64,000 nucleotides of DNA from an uncultured Erythrobacter sp. (GCF_947497915.1 NZ_CANMIJ010000001.1:597501-661500), one strand, 5' to 3'; counted from the stretch's first letter, positions 27,713-35,964 are shown. The notes: a model not told the origin generated them from the sequence alone. Numbers and translations: made by a program.

Positions 27713-28686
27713 AATGGTTCTTACGCATCCTCGGCGTCCTCGTCGCAGTTCTCGTGATATTGTTTCTGGCGTTCCGCACACCGGATACCGATGCGGCGGA
27801 GATGCGCGTCAAGTATGGCGGTGAACCTTCGCAATTTGTCGAGATTGGTGACGGTGTGACGGTCCATCTGCGCGATGAAGGTCCGCGTGATGCGCCTGCG
27901 ATCCTGCTCCTTCACGGCTCGAATTCCGATCTTCACACATGGGACGAATGGGCCGACGGGTTGAAAGATGCATACCGCGTAGTCCGCTTTGATCAGGTTG
28001 GGCACGGCCTTACTGGTCCGGATGCAGGCGATGATTATAGCCGCGCGAATTACATCGCGGATATTCGCGAGGTCGCAGATGCGCTTGAGCTTGAAACCTT
28101 CGTCTTGGGTGGCAATTCGATGGGCGGGAAGCACGCTCTTGCCTTTGCTGCCACCTATCCAGATCGTCTGACAGGCCTTGTTTTGGTCGATTCCAGCGGG
28201 ATGCCCATGGATGCGCAGGTTCAGGCGGATGATGAGGACGAGGATAGCGGCAATATCGGCTTCACCATCGCCAAGACACCCGGCATCAACAAAATTGCAG
28301 AGCAGATCACCCCGCGATCCCTGATCCGGCAAAGCCTTGAGCAAAGCGTCTCCGTCCAATCCGTTGTGACGGAGGAAGCGGTTGACCGGTATTGGGAATT
28401 GCTACGCTATCCGGGCAACCGCGCTGCCACCATGGCGCGCTTTACCACCGAATATGATCCGCTGTCCGAGGAAGAGATCGCCGCGATCACCCTGCCAGTG
28501 CTGATCCAATGGGGCGACGAAGATCGCCTGATCCCGCTTTCCGCCGGACAGTGGCTGGACAAAACACTCACATCGAGCCGTTTGGTGATTTACGAAGGGA
28601 TCGGGCACCTTCCGCAGAAAGAAGCGCCCGAGGCGACGATTGGCGATGTCAAAGCGTGGCTGGGCGGGCTAGAGCCATCAACTTAG
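27709..28686 (+). CDS. Membrane-anchored alpha/beta hydrolase
   Basis: 325 residues. An N-terminal helix (WFLRILGVLVAVLVILFLAF) anchors or exports the protein. The hydrolase core has the oxyanion loop LLLHGSNSDLHTWDEW, the nucleophile elbow GGNSMGG with Ser, an acid in QWGDEDRLIP and a His in GIGHLPQKEAP, so the catalytic triad is intact. The substrate is not predictable (esterase or haloalkane/epoxide-like folds are possible). It overlaps the diheme cytochrome gene by four bases, making it the last member of the beta-helix/cytochrome set. Confidence 0.88.
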   Translation: MKWFLRILGVLVAVLVILFLAFRTPDTDAAEMRVKYGGEPSQFVEIGDGVTVHLRDEGPRDAPAILLLHGSNSDLHTWDEWADGLKDAYRVVRFDQVGHGLTGPDAGDDYSRANYIADIREVADALELETFVLGGNSMGGKHALAFAATYPDRLTGLVLVDSSGMPMDAQVQADDEDEDSGNIGFTIAKTPGINKIAEQITPRSLIRQSLEQSVSVQSVVTEEAVDRYWELLRYPGNRAATMARFTTEYDPLSEEEIAAITLPVLIQWGDEDRLIPLSAGQWLDKTLTSSRLVIYEGIGHLPQKEAPEATIGDVKAWLGGLEPST

Positions 28687-28784
28687 CCCGCGTCACGACC
28701 GCTTGGCGCAGCGCGCTATGGACGCGGCGCTCGCTTCGTCGCTAAAGCGCCACAACACGGCTATGAGACTGTAAGGAATTGCCT

Positions 28785-29489
28785 TTGCGCAAAATGGGTT
28801 TGATCGGCGGCATGAGCTGGGTGTCGACCGGTATTTACTACGACCGGATCAACCGGATCGTTCAAAAGCGCGCGGCCCCGATGGCCAGCGCCCCGTTGCT
28901 CATTGAAAGCCTCGATTTTTGCCAGCTCTATGCATTGCGCGAGGACAAGGACTGGAAACGTGCCTCCGAAGTTTTGTGCGAAAGCGCAAAACGGCTCGAA
29001 GGGGCTGGCGCAGAAGCATTGATCATCGGCGCCAACTCCATGCATAAGTTGTACGATGATGTGGCTGCGTCGGTGGATATTCCGATCCTTCATATTGCGG
29101 ATCATGTCGCACTTTCGATCAAGCGTGCGGGCCACAAGACTGCCGCGCTTATTGGAACCCGCAATGTGATGACGGAAAGCTTTTACCGGAAACGGCTCGT
29201 CGCGCACGGCATCGACTTGCTGCCGCCGGACATGGTGAATGTCGAAATGCTGGACGGCATTATCTACGATCAGTTGATGGTCGGCAAAGCGACCCGCGAT
29301 GCCGAGCGTAAGCTGAAGACAATTATCATGAATAAAGCGCAGGAAGGGGCCGATGCCATCGTTCTTGCCTGTACCGAGCTGAACCTGATTGTCGATGTAA
29401 ATGCCAACGTCCTGCCAGTGTTCGACTCCACCCGGACGCATTGCGAGGCGGCAGCTGACTGGCTCCTGCAACAAGAAGTTGCGGACTAA
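28785..29489 (+). CDS. Aspartate/glutamate racemase family protein
   Basis: About 234 residues. TTG 28785 is preferred because AAGGA ends seven bases upstream; TTG 28779 (ORF track) and ATG 28794 are alternatives. The fold is shown by MGLIGGMSWVSTGIYYDRIN, IGANSMHKLYDDV and the C-terminal catalytic-cysteine motif LACTELNLIV. The first acid/base position, usually Cys or Thr before NTMH, is Ala here (GANSMH). True two-base racemase activity is therefore doubtful, and a one-sided isomerase or another activity is possible. It is expected to be cytoplasmic. A strong terminator lies 148 bases downstream. Confidence 0.85.
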   Translation: MRKMGLIGGMSWVSTGIYYDRINRIVQKRAAPMASAPLLIESLDFCQLYALREDKDWKRASEVLCESAKRLEGAGAEALIIGANSMHKLYDDVAASVDIPILHIADHVALSIKRAGHKTAALIGTRNVMTESFYRKRLVAHGIDLLPPDMVNVEMLDGIIYDQLMVGKATRDAERKLKTIIMNKAQEGADAIVLACTELNLIVDVNANVLPVFDSTRTHCEAAADWLLQQEVAD

Positions 29490-29540
29490 TCACCGCTTCA
29501 CCTCTTGGTGAAAACGCCCTGCCGTGTTGCAACATTTTAC

Positions 29541-29569
29541 TTGGTGCAAACATGGGCTGCCAGTATTAG
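29541..29569 (+). promoter_or_regulatory. Candidate promoter for a small RNA
   Basis: TTGGTG, a 17-base spacer and TATTAG form a sigma-70-like -35/-10 pair. Transcription would start near 29576 and run about 110 bases to the terminator at 29637-29690. Confidence 0.35.
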
Positions 29570-29575
29570 CGCGGA

Positions 29576-29690
29576 CAAGGATTTGGCATCTCGATGTACA
29601 AAATCCGGGTCCTCGGGTCGCAAAGCCGGAGGCCCTGGGACCGTCTTCCAACCCCCCAATGCACCCGGAAGACGGTCCCGCTTTCTTTCC
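29576..29690 (+). ncRNA. Candidate small RNA, or 3' UTR of the racemase-like gene
   Basis: The 334-base gap between the racemase-like gene and dgt has no credible ORF but has a promoter-like pair and a strong intrinsic terminator. The intervening ~60 bases can fold further (CGGGTCCTC region against GGAGGCCCTG). The terminator loop is C-rich (AACCCCCCAATGCACCC), a possible anti-Shine-Dalgarno patch. If the promoter is not used, this is simply a 3' UTR. Confidence 0.4.
29637..29690 (+). terminator. Strong intrinsic terminator
   Basis: A 13-bp perfect stem, GGGACCGTCTTCC/GGAAGACGGTCCC, with a 17-base loop is followed by GCTTTCTTTCCCTTTT. It lies downstream of the racemase-like gene on the plus strand. 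Confidence 0.85.
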
Positions 29691-29823
29691 CTTTTCTCGA
29701 AAAATTGATGCACCGTGTCGGCGACGCATGTCGGTAGGACGGGCACTGTCCACGGCAATCCCACCACGTTGCCCATCTGTTCCCGTTGAGCGGTGCGGCT
29801 GTGTAACCTAATCGAAGAGTGTG

Positions 29824-31008
29824 ATGAACCGCGCACCCTATGCCGCCGACCCCGCCAATCATGGCGGTCGTGAATTCGGCCCTCAAATCCGCGCAGGTGA
29901 GGTGCGAAAAGACGGCGAGACCCGCGGCCCGCGTAGCGATTTTCAACGCGACCGTGATCGGATCATCCATTCAATGAGCTTTCGTAGGCTCAAATCCAAA
30001 ACGCAGGTCTTTATTGCGCCTGATGGCGATCACTACCGCACCCGTCTGACGCACAGTCTGGAAGTGGCGCAGATTGGCCGTGTTCTGGCGCGGGCTTTGG
30101 GGCTGGATGAAGACCTGACAGAGGCGCTTTGTTTGGCGCACGACATGGGACATCCGCCGTTCGGCCATGCCGGGGAAGCGGCCTTGTCCGATGCGATGCA
30201 GCGACATGGCGGGTTTTGCCACAACGCGCAGGCGCTGCGCACGGTGATGCGGAATGAAAGTCCTTATCCCGAAAATGACGGCCTGAACCTGACTTGGGAC
30301 CTGCTCGAAGGGTTGGCCAAGCATAATGGGCCGGTTGGCGCGCCGAATTGGGCGCTGGCTGAACTGGATGAGGCGTTTCCGCTGGATCTGGGCAGCTACG
30401 CATCGCTCGAAGCGCAAATTGCCGCCGTTTCCGACGATATCGCTTATGATAATCACGACATTGATGACGGTCTGCGCGCAGGCTTTCTTGACCTTGATGA
30501 CTTGATGGCACTGCCATTTTTGAAAGACCAATGGCGCGCGGTTGAAAATCGCTATCCCAATGCCCCGCGCGACAGATTGCTTAGGGAATTGGTGCGCGAT
30601 CAAATTGGGTTAATGGTGAATGATGTGATCGAGCACACTGCGGAGCAAGTAAAGGGCATTGGCTCCGTTGCTGAAATACGCGGTGCCAATCGGCAGCTTG
30701 GCGGGTTTTCGCCGGCGATGGCTCAGCATGAGCGGACGCTCAAAAAATTCATGTACGACAAGCTTTATTACCACCCGGATCAGGTAAGCGCTGCTGAGAA
30801 AGCGCGCGATGTGATTGCTCGGCTCTTTGCCGCTTATTCGCAAGACGCGCGGCTGATGCCTGAGGATTGGCAAGCGCGGCTGCCTGAGGATGATCCCTAT
30901 CGTTCACGCGTTATTGCAGACTTTATCGCTGGGATGAGTGATCGTTTTGCGATGCAGGCATGCGAAAAAATCTACGGCGAGCGGCCACAGGGGCTGAGCA
31001 ATGTCTAA
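29824..31008 (+). CDS. dgt: dGTPase-like dNTP triphosphohydrolase
   Basis: About 394 residues of the HD superfamily, hydrolysing dGTP or other dNTPs to the nucleoside and triphosphate and so affecting dNTP pools. HD metal motifs are visible: RLTHSLEVAQIGR (His) and LAHDMGHPPFGHAGE (His-Asp), with a later Asp in SDDIAYDNHDIDDG. The N-terminal SFRRLKSKTQV and the DxxxH layout match the type 2 dGTPase-like family of alphaproteobacteria. The start is GTG 29821 or ATG 29824; the latter is taken for its spacing from GAAGAG. The 3' end overlaps the next gene by eight bases. Confidence 0.93.
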   Translation: MNRAPYAADPANHGGREFGPQIRAGEVRKDGETRGPRSDFQRDRDRIIHSMSFRRLKSKTQVFIAPDGDHYRTRLTHSLEVAQIGRVLARALGLDEDLTEALCLAHDMGHPPFGHAGEAALSDAMQRHGGFCHNAQALRTVMRNESPYPENDGLNLTWDLLEGLAKHNGPVGAPNWALAELDEAFPLDLGSYASLEAQIAAVSDDIAYDNHDIDDGLRAGFLDLDDLMALPFLKDQWRAVENRYPNAPRDRLLRELVRDQIGLMVNDVIEHTAEQVKGIGSVAEIRGANRQLGGFSPAMAQHERTLKKFMYDKLYYHPDQVSAAEKARDVIARLFAAYSQDARLMPEDWQARLPEDDPYRSRVIADFIAGMSDRFAMQACEKIYGERPQGLSNV

Positions 31009-31753
31009 TCTGCGGCGCAGGCAGCCTGAACGGCGTACGATGGGTCATAAGACGCCCGAACGCATCGGCATGGTCGGTGCGACCGGCCTGATCGGCAGAC
31101 GCGTGATCGAAATATCCAGCGCCGGTGATCAGGCACGGATTGTCGGCATTGCGCGGCGCGAGTCCACTTTGCCCGAAGGCGCGCGCATGGAAATGTTCGT
31201 CGCCGAACCTGCAAAATGGGGCGAGGTGATGGAGGCGGTTAAGCCGCGTGCACTCATTTGCGCGCTTGGTACGACATGGAAGAAAGCCGGGCGCGACGAG
31301 GCGGCATTTCGCGCGGTCGATCAAGACCTGATCCTGCAAACCGCCGAAGCTGCAAAAGCCGCCGGTATCGCCAACATGGTTTTGATAAGTGCCGCCGGAG
31401 CGGATGCGGCGTCAAAAACGCTCTATATGAAGGTGAAAGGCGAGACCGAAAATCTCGTTTCCAAAGTGGGGTTCAAACGCCTCGATATCCTCCGTCCGGG
31501 CCTGCTGCGCGGGGCACGGGAAGGTGATTTCCGCTTTGCGGAAAAGGTCGGGATGACATTTGCGCCTCTGGTCGAGCCGCTTTTGCCATCGCGGTATGAA
31601 ATGTATCATTCGATAGGTGCCGATATCGTCGCGGAGGCTGCGCTGGGCCTTGCCATGCGGCGCGCCGCTGGCCGCTTTACCCATGATAACGAAGCCATGA
31701 AACGCGCCGCGCGCGAATGGCGGGCCAAAGCGGAAAAAGACGAGGAAGACTGA
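31001..31753 (+). CDS. NAD(P)-binding atypical SDR (HTATIP2/TIP30-like)
   Basis: 250 residues. The Rossmann motif is MVGATGLIGRRV, followed by IVGIARRES; the middle reads ICALGTTWKKAG...FRAVDQDLI and LISAAGADAASKTLYMKVKGETE, a pattern close to eukaryotic TIP30 and bacterial ycf39-like atypical SDRs. The active-site tyrosine/lysine pair could be YMKVK. The substrate is unknown. ATG 31001 overlaps dgt; ATG 31040 is an alternative start that gives a shorter N-terminus nearer the Rossmann strand. The stop overlaps the ABA4-like gene (TGATG). Confidence 0.85.
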   Translation: MSNLRRRQPERRTMGHKTPERIGMVGATGLIGRRVIEISSAGDQARIVGIARRESTLPEGARMEMFVAEPAKWGEVMEAVKPRALICALGTTWKKAGRDEAAFRAVDQDLILQTAEAAKAAGIANMVLISAAGADAASKTLYMKVKGETENLVSKVGFKRLDILRPGLLRGAREGDFRFAEKVGMTFAPLVEPLLPSRYEMYHSIGADIVAEAALGLAMRRAAGRFTHDNEAMKRAAREWRAKAEKDEED

Positions 31754-32199
31754 TGGATTGGAGCATTGTCTTTAACGCGGTGAACATCACCGCGCTGATC
31801 GCATGGATCTGCCTTATCGCGCTGCCGCGCTGGCCCGCTTTGCTATCCGCGGTCTTGTATCTCGGCGTGGGTCTGCTGTGCTTTGTTTATTCGGTATTGC
31901 TTATCAGTGTGCTGGGCGGCTTTATTCCTGCTGGCGAGGGCGGGGCGGACTTCACCACCATCGAAGGCGTGCGCTCGATTTTCTCCAGCGATGTCGGCGT
32001 GACGATAGGCTGGACGCATTATCTGGCGTTCGATTTGTTTGTCGGCATCTGGATAGCGCGCGATGCCGATGCGAAATTCTTCTCCCGCTGGTTTCAGGCT
32101 CCCATCCTGCTCGCGACGTTTATGGCAGGCCCGCTGGGGCTTTTCATTTGGCTGATCGTAAGAGAGCCGCGTTCGCGCGTATCGGGCCGCTTTTCTTAG
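31753..32199 (+). CDS. ABA4-like membrane protein (DUF4281)
   Basis: 148 residues with four predicted membrane helices. ATG 31753 is chosen because it overlaps the preceding TGA and gives a normal N-terminus (MDWSIVFNAVNITALIAWICLI). The core IFSSDVGVTIGWTHYLAFDLFVGIWIARDA is the ABA4-like signature; in plants ABA4 is needed for neoxanthin formation from xanthophyll. The role of bacterial members is not known to me. A link to carotenoids would suit a pigmented marine sphingomonad but is inference. Confidence 0.8.
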   Translation: MDWSIVFNAVNITALIAWICLIALPRWPALLSAVLYLGVGLLCFVYSVLLISVLGGFIPAGEGGADFTTIEGVRSIFSSDVGVTIGWTHYLAFDLFVGIWIARDADAKFFSRWFQAPILLATFMAGPLGLFIWLIVREPRSRVSGRFS

Positions 32200-32248
32200 G
32201 GCGCAGCGCGCGGCTCAACGATTGCTAGACTGACAGCGCAAAACACGT

Positions 32249-32279
32249 ATTCTCTCAGTCAAGGGCTTGGAGAGAGAAT
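32249..32279 (+). promoter_or_regulatory. Inverted repeat covering the ribosome site of the acyl-CoA ligase gene
   Basis: ATTCTCTC (32249) and GAGAGAAT (32272) can pair in the mRNA with a 15-base loop. The right arm overlaps the Shine-Dalgarno sequence GGAGAGA of the downstream gene (ATG 32284), so the hairpin could restrict ribosome access. Confidence 0.35.
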
Positions 32280-32283
32280 TCAC

Positions 32284-33849
32284 ATGAGCAATCCGTTTCA
32301 TCACGACTACACGCATTTCGATGATGTCCTGAAATATTGGGCGGAAAAACGGCCTGATCAAACCGCGCTCGATCAGGAAGGGCGCACAACAAACTACCGC
32401 GATTTGGAAGAGAACACGCGCCGGATTGTCGCCGTGTTTGCAGCGCATGACATCGGCAAGGGTGACAGGGTCGCATGGCTTGGCAAGAACAGCGATCTCT
32501 ACTGCCAGATATATATGGCCTGCGCGCGGATTGGCGCGGTGGTTGCGCCCGTCGGCTGGCGTCTCGCTCCGCCAGAGATTGGCTATATCCTGACAGATAC
32601 CGGTGCAAAGCTGGTGGTGGCGGGCGAAGAGTTCCTCGAAACTGCGAAGACAGTTGCGCACGGGCTGGAGACAAAACCGATTGTGATCGGTGAGATGGAA
32701 ATGCGCGGCGCTATCGCCTCGACCGCGCCTGCTGAGGGTTTTGCCAAGGCTGAGCCAGCTGATCCCGTGCTGCAGCTTTATACGTCGGGCACTACGGGCA
32801 ATCCGAAAGGCGTGATGCTTTCCAACGCGAACCTATTTGCGCTGAGAAACCCCGGCAATGAAGCAGATTTGCCGTGGAATTATTACGAGACCGATGATTG
32901 TATGCTCGCAGCGATGCCTTGCGCGCATATCGGCGGCACCGGCTTGATCAATATCGCGGTTGCCAACGGCATTCGTTGCCGCGTCGAGGCGGAGTTTACC
33001 CCGCTGGGCGTGCTCGAAGCCATCGAAGAAGGCGCGACGCATATGTTCATCGTGCCTGCCGCATTGCAGATGGTGGTTCAGCACCCGCGCGCCGCAGAGA
33101 CCGATTTTTCGCGGATGCGCTATATGCTGTACGGCGCAGCGCCGATGCCGCTTGAATTGCTGAAAGAAGTGGTGCGCACCATGCCGCAAACCGGCGTGAT
33201 GCAGGTGTACGGTATGACAGAGACGACGGGCACCGTAACGCACTTGCCGCCCGATGATCACACCATCGAAGGCAATGAGCGTATGCGTTCCGCCGGTAAA
33301 GCCGTGCCGGGCGTGGAAGTCGAAGTGCGCGGGCCGGATAACAAGCCTTTGCCGGTCGGTGAGATTGGCGAGATTTGCGTGCGCTCACCCACAAACATGT
33401 CGGGTTACTGGAACCTGCCCGAAGCCACCCAAAGCACCATAGATGCAGAGGGCTGGGTGCACACGGGCGATGCGGCGATTATGGATGATGACGGCTACGT
33501 CTATATCCAAGACCGGATCAAAGACATGATCATATCGGGCGGCGAAAACGTCTATCCTGCCGAAGTGGAAAGCGCGATTTACGGCCATCCTGCCATCGCA
33601 GAGGTCGCAGTGATCGGCATCCCGAGCGAAAAGTGGGGCGAGGAAGTGAAGGCCTGCGTCGTTTGCAAGCCGGGTCACGATCTCGATGTGAATGATGTTA
33701 TTGCTTATGCGCGCGAGCGGGTTGCTCCGTTTAAAGCGCCCAAAACCGTTGATGTCATTCCCGAAATGCCGCGCAATCCATCGGGCAAAATCCTGCGCCG
33801 TCAATTGCGCGCACCATATTGGGAAGGGCAGGAGCGGCAGGTCAGCTAG
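32284..33849 (+). CDS. Acyl-CoA ligase (ANL superfamily)
   Basis: 521 residues; activates a carboxylic acid as acyl-AMP and then acyl-CoA. The AMP-binding signature is LYTSGTTGNPKGVML, followed by YGMTETTG, GWVHTGDAAIMDDDGYVYIQDR and the C-terminal catalytic lysine in PSGKILRRQLR. Similarity of layout is to medium/long-chain fatty acid or aryl-CoA ligases; chain length is not predictable. GGAGAG lies ten bases upstream of ATG 32284 inside a possible hairpin. Confidence 0.92.
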   Translation: MSNPFHHDYTHFDDVLKYWAEKRPDQTALDQEGRTTNYRDLEENTRRIVAVFAAHDIGKGDRVAWLGKNSDLYCQIYMACARIGAVVAPVGWRLAPPEIGYILTDTGAKLVVAGEEFLETAKTVAHGLETKPIVIGEMEMRGAIASTAPAEGFAKAEPADPVLQLYTSGTTGNPKGVMLSNANLFALRNPGNEADLPWNYYETDDCMLAAMPCAHIGGTGLINIAVANGIRCRVEAEFTPLGVLEAIEEGATHMFIVPAALQMVVQHPRAAETDFSRMRYMLYGAAPMPLELLKEVVRTMPQTGVMQVYGMTETTGTVTHLPPDDHTIEGNERMRSAGKAVPGVEVEVRGPDNKPLPVGEIGEICVRSPTNMSGYWNLPEATQSTIDAEGWVHTGDAAIMDDDGYVYIQDRIKDMIISGGENVYPAEVESAIYGHPAIAEVAVIGIPSEKWGEEVKACVVCKPGHDLDVNDVIAYARERVAPFKAPKTVDVIPEMPRNPSGKILRRQLRAPYWEGQERQVS

Positions 33850-33862
33850 AGCGCTCCACCCG

Positions 33863-34459
33863 ATGAAAAAGCACGCACCCGCGACCGAGCGGAACCGGGA
33901 CGCCATCGCCGCTGTTCTCTCCGAAGAATTGCCATCGTCCGGCCTTGTGCTCGAAGTGGCAAGCGGATCAGGCGAGCATGTGGTCTATTTTGCGGAGCGT
34001 TTCCCGCACCTCGATTGGCAGCCGAGTGATTTTGAGAGAGATGCGCTGGCCTCAATCATCGCGTGGCAAGACGAAGCCAGCGCGGGCAATCTGCGGTTTC
34101 CGACTGTGATCGACGCTTCCAATCCGGATGGTTGGGAAGTTAGACAAGCGGACGCGGTGCTGTGCAGCAATATGGTGCATATCAGCCCGTGGGAGGCGAC
34201 GCAGGGGCTGTTTGCTGGCGCTGCTCGAGTGCTCGGCCATGCTGCGCCGCTGATCCTATACGGCCCGTATTTTGAGGACAGCGGTGAGGCGGCGCCTTCA
34301 AACGTCCAATTCGACGCGGGTCTGCGAGAGCGCGACGCGCGCTGGGGCATTCGCAAACTCGCCGATATGGACGATTTGGCCGCGAAGCACGGTTTTAGCC
34401 GGGTTGCGCGCCATGAAATGCCGGCCAATAATCTGACGTTGGTTTACCGTCAGATATAA
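33863..34459 (+). CDS. DUF938 family SAM-dependent methyltransferase-like protein
   Basis: 198 residues starting at ATG 33863 (MKKHAPATERNRDAI); the ORF-track start lies within the ligase gene. Motif I is VLEVASGSGEHVVYFAERFP, followed by WQPSDFERDAL, and the family-specific CSNMVHISPWEATQGLF and LILYGPYFEDS. These define the DUF938 group, predicted methyltransferases of unknown substrate. It begins 13 bases after the acyl-CoA ligase gene, so co-transcription is likely. Confidence 0.87.
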   Translation: MKKHAPATERNRDAIAAVLSEELPSSGLVLEVASGSGEHVVYFAERFPHLDWQPSDFERDALASIIAWQDEASAGNLRFPTVIDASNPDGWEVRQADAVLCSNMVHISPWEATQGLFAGAARVLGHAAPLILYGPYFEDSGEAAPSNVQFDAGLRERDARWGIRKLADMDDLAAKHGFSRVARHEMPANNLTLVYRQI

Positions 34460-34467
34460 ACCTTGTT

Positions 34468-34599
34468 TCAGTCGATAGCTTTTTCGCCAGCTTCGCCGAC
34501 GGATTTGATGTCTTCGCCAAGGCCTTTGACGGTGTTGCAGGCGCTCGCGCCCAGTGCGAGCGCGGCGACGGCGGCGGTCAGGATTGTCTTGCGGATCAT
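34468..34599 (-). CDS. Entericidin-type small lipoprotein
   Basis: 43 residues, below the ORF-track size for its true start. The sequence begins MIRKTILTAAVAALALGAS and continues with lipobox Cys, then NTVKGLGEDIKSVGEAGEKAID, the entericidin A/B pattern (short lipoprotein with CNTxxGxGxD). AGAGGA lies upstream of ATG 34599. Entericidins are outer-membrane-linked peptides tied to envelope stress and stationary phase in E. coli; here only the family is clear. It is convergent with the DUF938 gene. Confidence 0.9.
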   Translation of the reverse strand: MIRKTILTAAVAALALGASACNTVKGLGEDIKSVGEAGEKAID

Positions 34600-34667
34600 G
34601 GTCGTCCTCTCGATTCGATTGCGTGGCTCTCTATGCAGTCTTCTATGCACGCATTCTTGACGGGTTC

Positions 34668-35579
34668 CTAATCTGCGGCAGTCTGTGCCTTGGCACGGGC
34701 GAGTTGCCTCTCTCGCCATGCGATCAGCAAACCCGCTCCGATAATCAGCGGAGCGCCGAGCCACAAAGTCGTTGGCGGCGCGCGGTCGAATATTGTGTAT
34801 CCGTACCATGTTGCCCAGAGCAGCGACGTATAATCGATCAGCAGAATAACCCCGGCAGAGCCAAAGCGGAGCGAGCTTGTCAGCAGGACCTGCGCAAGCG
34901 CACCCGAAAGCGCCATCGCAACGATGATGCCCCATGTTTCGGCATCATGCGTGCTGGCAAAGAACGGGAGCGCAATGAAAAAGAACGGGGTCGAAATGGC
35001 CGTGAACCAGAAAATGATGCTCCACGGGCTTTCGGTTTTGTTGAGGTCTTGAATTTGGAAGCTGATCATCGCGACCATAGCGGCCGCGGCGAGCGCGACG
35101 ACCACACCGAACAGGGTGATTTCATCGCCCATGCTGGCAGGTTGCATGATGATTATGACGCCGCAAAACCCGGTAAGGACGGCTGCGGATCGGTATAGCC
35201 CGACCCGTTCTCCAAACATGGTCACGGCGATTACGACGGCAAAGAACGGGGCGGTGTAGGAAAGCGTAGTTGCCTCGGCCAGCGGCAATAGCAGGACCGC
35301 GCCATAGACAAAGAACATGCAAAAACCGCCTAGAGCGGCGCGGGCGGCATGGCTCTTTATCCGCTTCGTTCGCAATGTTGCGAGTTTTCCAAACAGCACC
35401 AACCCTCCGGCAATCAGCACAAAGGTGATAAATTGCCGCCAGAACAGCATCTCGACCAGATGGACACCGCGCGTCCCGCCAAGTTTCACGAGCATTCCCA
35501 TGGTCGCGAACACGACAGCCGTCATCAGCCGCAATCCGATAGCGAGCAAAGGGCGGGGCCGGGCGACTGATCCATCCAT
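34668..35579 (-). CDS. EamA/DMT-family transporter
   Basis: 303 residues from ATG 35579 (MDGSVARPRPLLAIGLRL); the ORF-track extension of 67 residues overlaps the divergent small gene and is rejected. Ten predicted helices form two EamA repeats, the first with FATMGMLVKLGGTRGVHLVEMLFWRQ and FFVYGAVLLLPLAEATTLSYTAPFFAVVIA, the second ending in YTSLLWATWYGYTIF. An inner-membrane drug/metabolite transporter is predicted; the substrate is unknown. The C-terminus is basic (WRERQLARAKAQ). Confidence 0.9.
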   Translation of the reverse strand: MDGSVARPRPLLAIGLRLMTAVVFATMGMLVKLGGTRGVHLVEMLFWRQFITFVLIAGGLVLFGKLATLRTKRIKSHAARAALGGFCMFFVYGAVLLLPLAEATTLSYTAPFFAVVIAVTMFGERVGLYRSAAVLTGFCGVIIIMQPASMGDEITLFGVVVALAAAAMVAMISFQIQDLNKTESPWSIIFWFTAISTPFFFIALPFFASTHDAETWGIIVAMALSGALAQVLLTSSLRFGSAGVILLIDYTSLLWATWYGYTIFDRAPPTTLWLGAPLIIGAGLLIAWRERQLARAKAQTAAD

Positions 35580-35664
35580 GAGCAGCGGAGCTTTAAGGCG
35601 CACCGTTGATTGCGCAAGCACAGTAAATGTTGCGTGCGCGCGATGCGTAGCTACATCCGAACCT

Positions 35665-35913
35665 ATGCCGAGCCTTTGGACACAATTTGAATTGTTAAGC
35701 GATGCAGCGCAGCTGGCCTTTGCGGGCGGCGGGTTCTGGCTGCTTGCAGGCTTCTGCGCTCTGATGGAGCGCCGCCGCAATAAGGGCCGCGATGTCAGTA
35801 GGCTTGAGAAAGTCGGCTTTATGCCTTGGACGACCTTATTCGTGCTGGGCGCGATTATCGGCGGCGGCTGCCTTGCGATGAGCCTGCCCGTGGTGCTGGG
35901 AAGCTTGGTCTAA
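35665..35913 (+). CDS. Small two-helix membrane protein
   Basis: 82 residues from ATG 35665 (MPSLWTQFELL). Two predicted membrane helices (AFAGGGFWLLAGFCALM and WTTLFVLGAIIGGGCLAMSLPVVLG) flank a positively charged loop (ERRRNKGRDVSRLEKVGF), which should lie in the cytoplasm. The family is not recognised. It is divergent from the EamA transporter gene (85 bases apart) and convergent with cpaF. There is no clear Shine-Dalgarno sequence, so the start is tentative. Confidence 0.6.
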   Translation: MPSLWTQFELLSDAAQLAFAGGGFWLLAGFCALMERRRNKGRDVSRLEKVGFMPWTTLFVLGAIIGGGCLAMSLPVVLGSLV

Positions 35914-35964
35914 GGGCAGGCCGCGCGCATGCACTGCGCCCCCAGGGAATGAAGAGCTTGTCCG

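Noticed and set aside
29566-29970. 134-residue minus-strand ORF over the sRNA candidate and dgt start
   Set aside because: No family resemblance or ribosome site is seen, and it overlaps the conserved dgt N-terminus.
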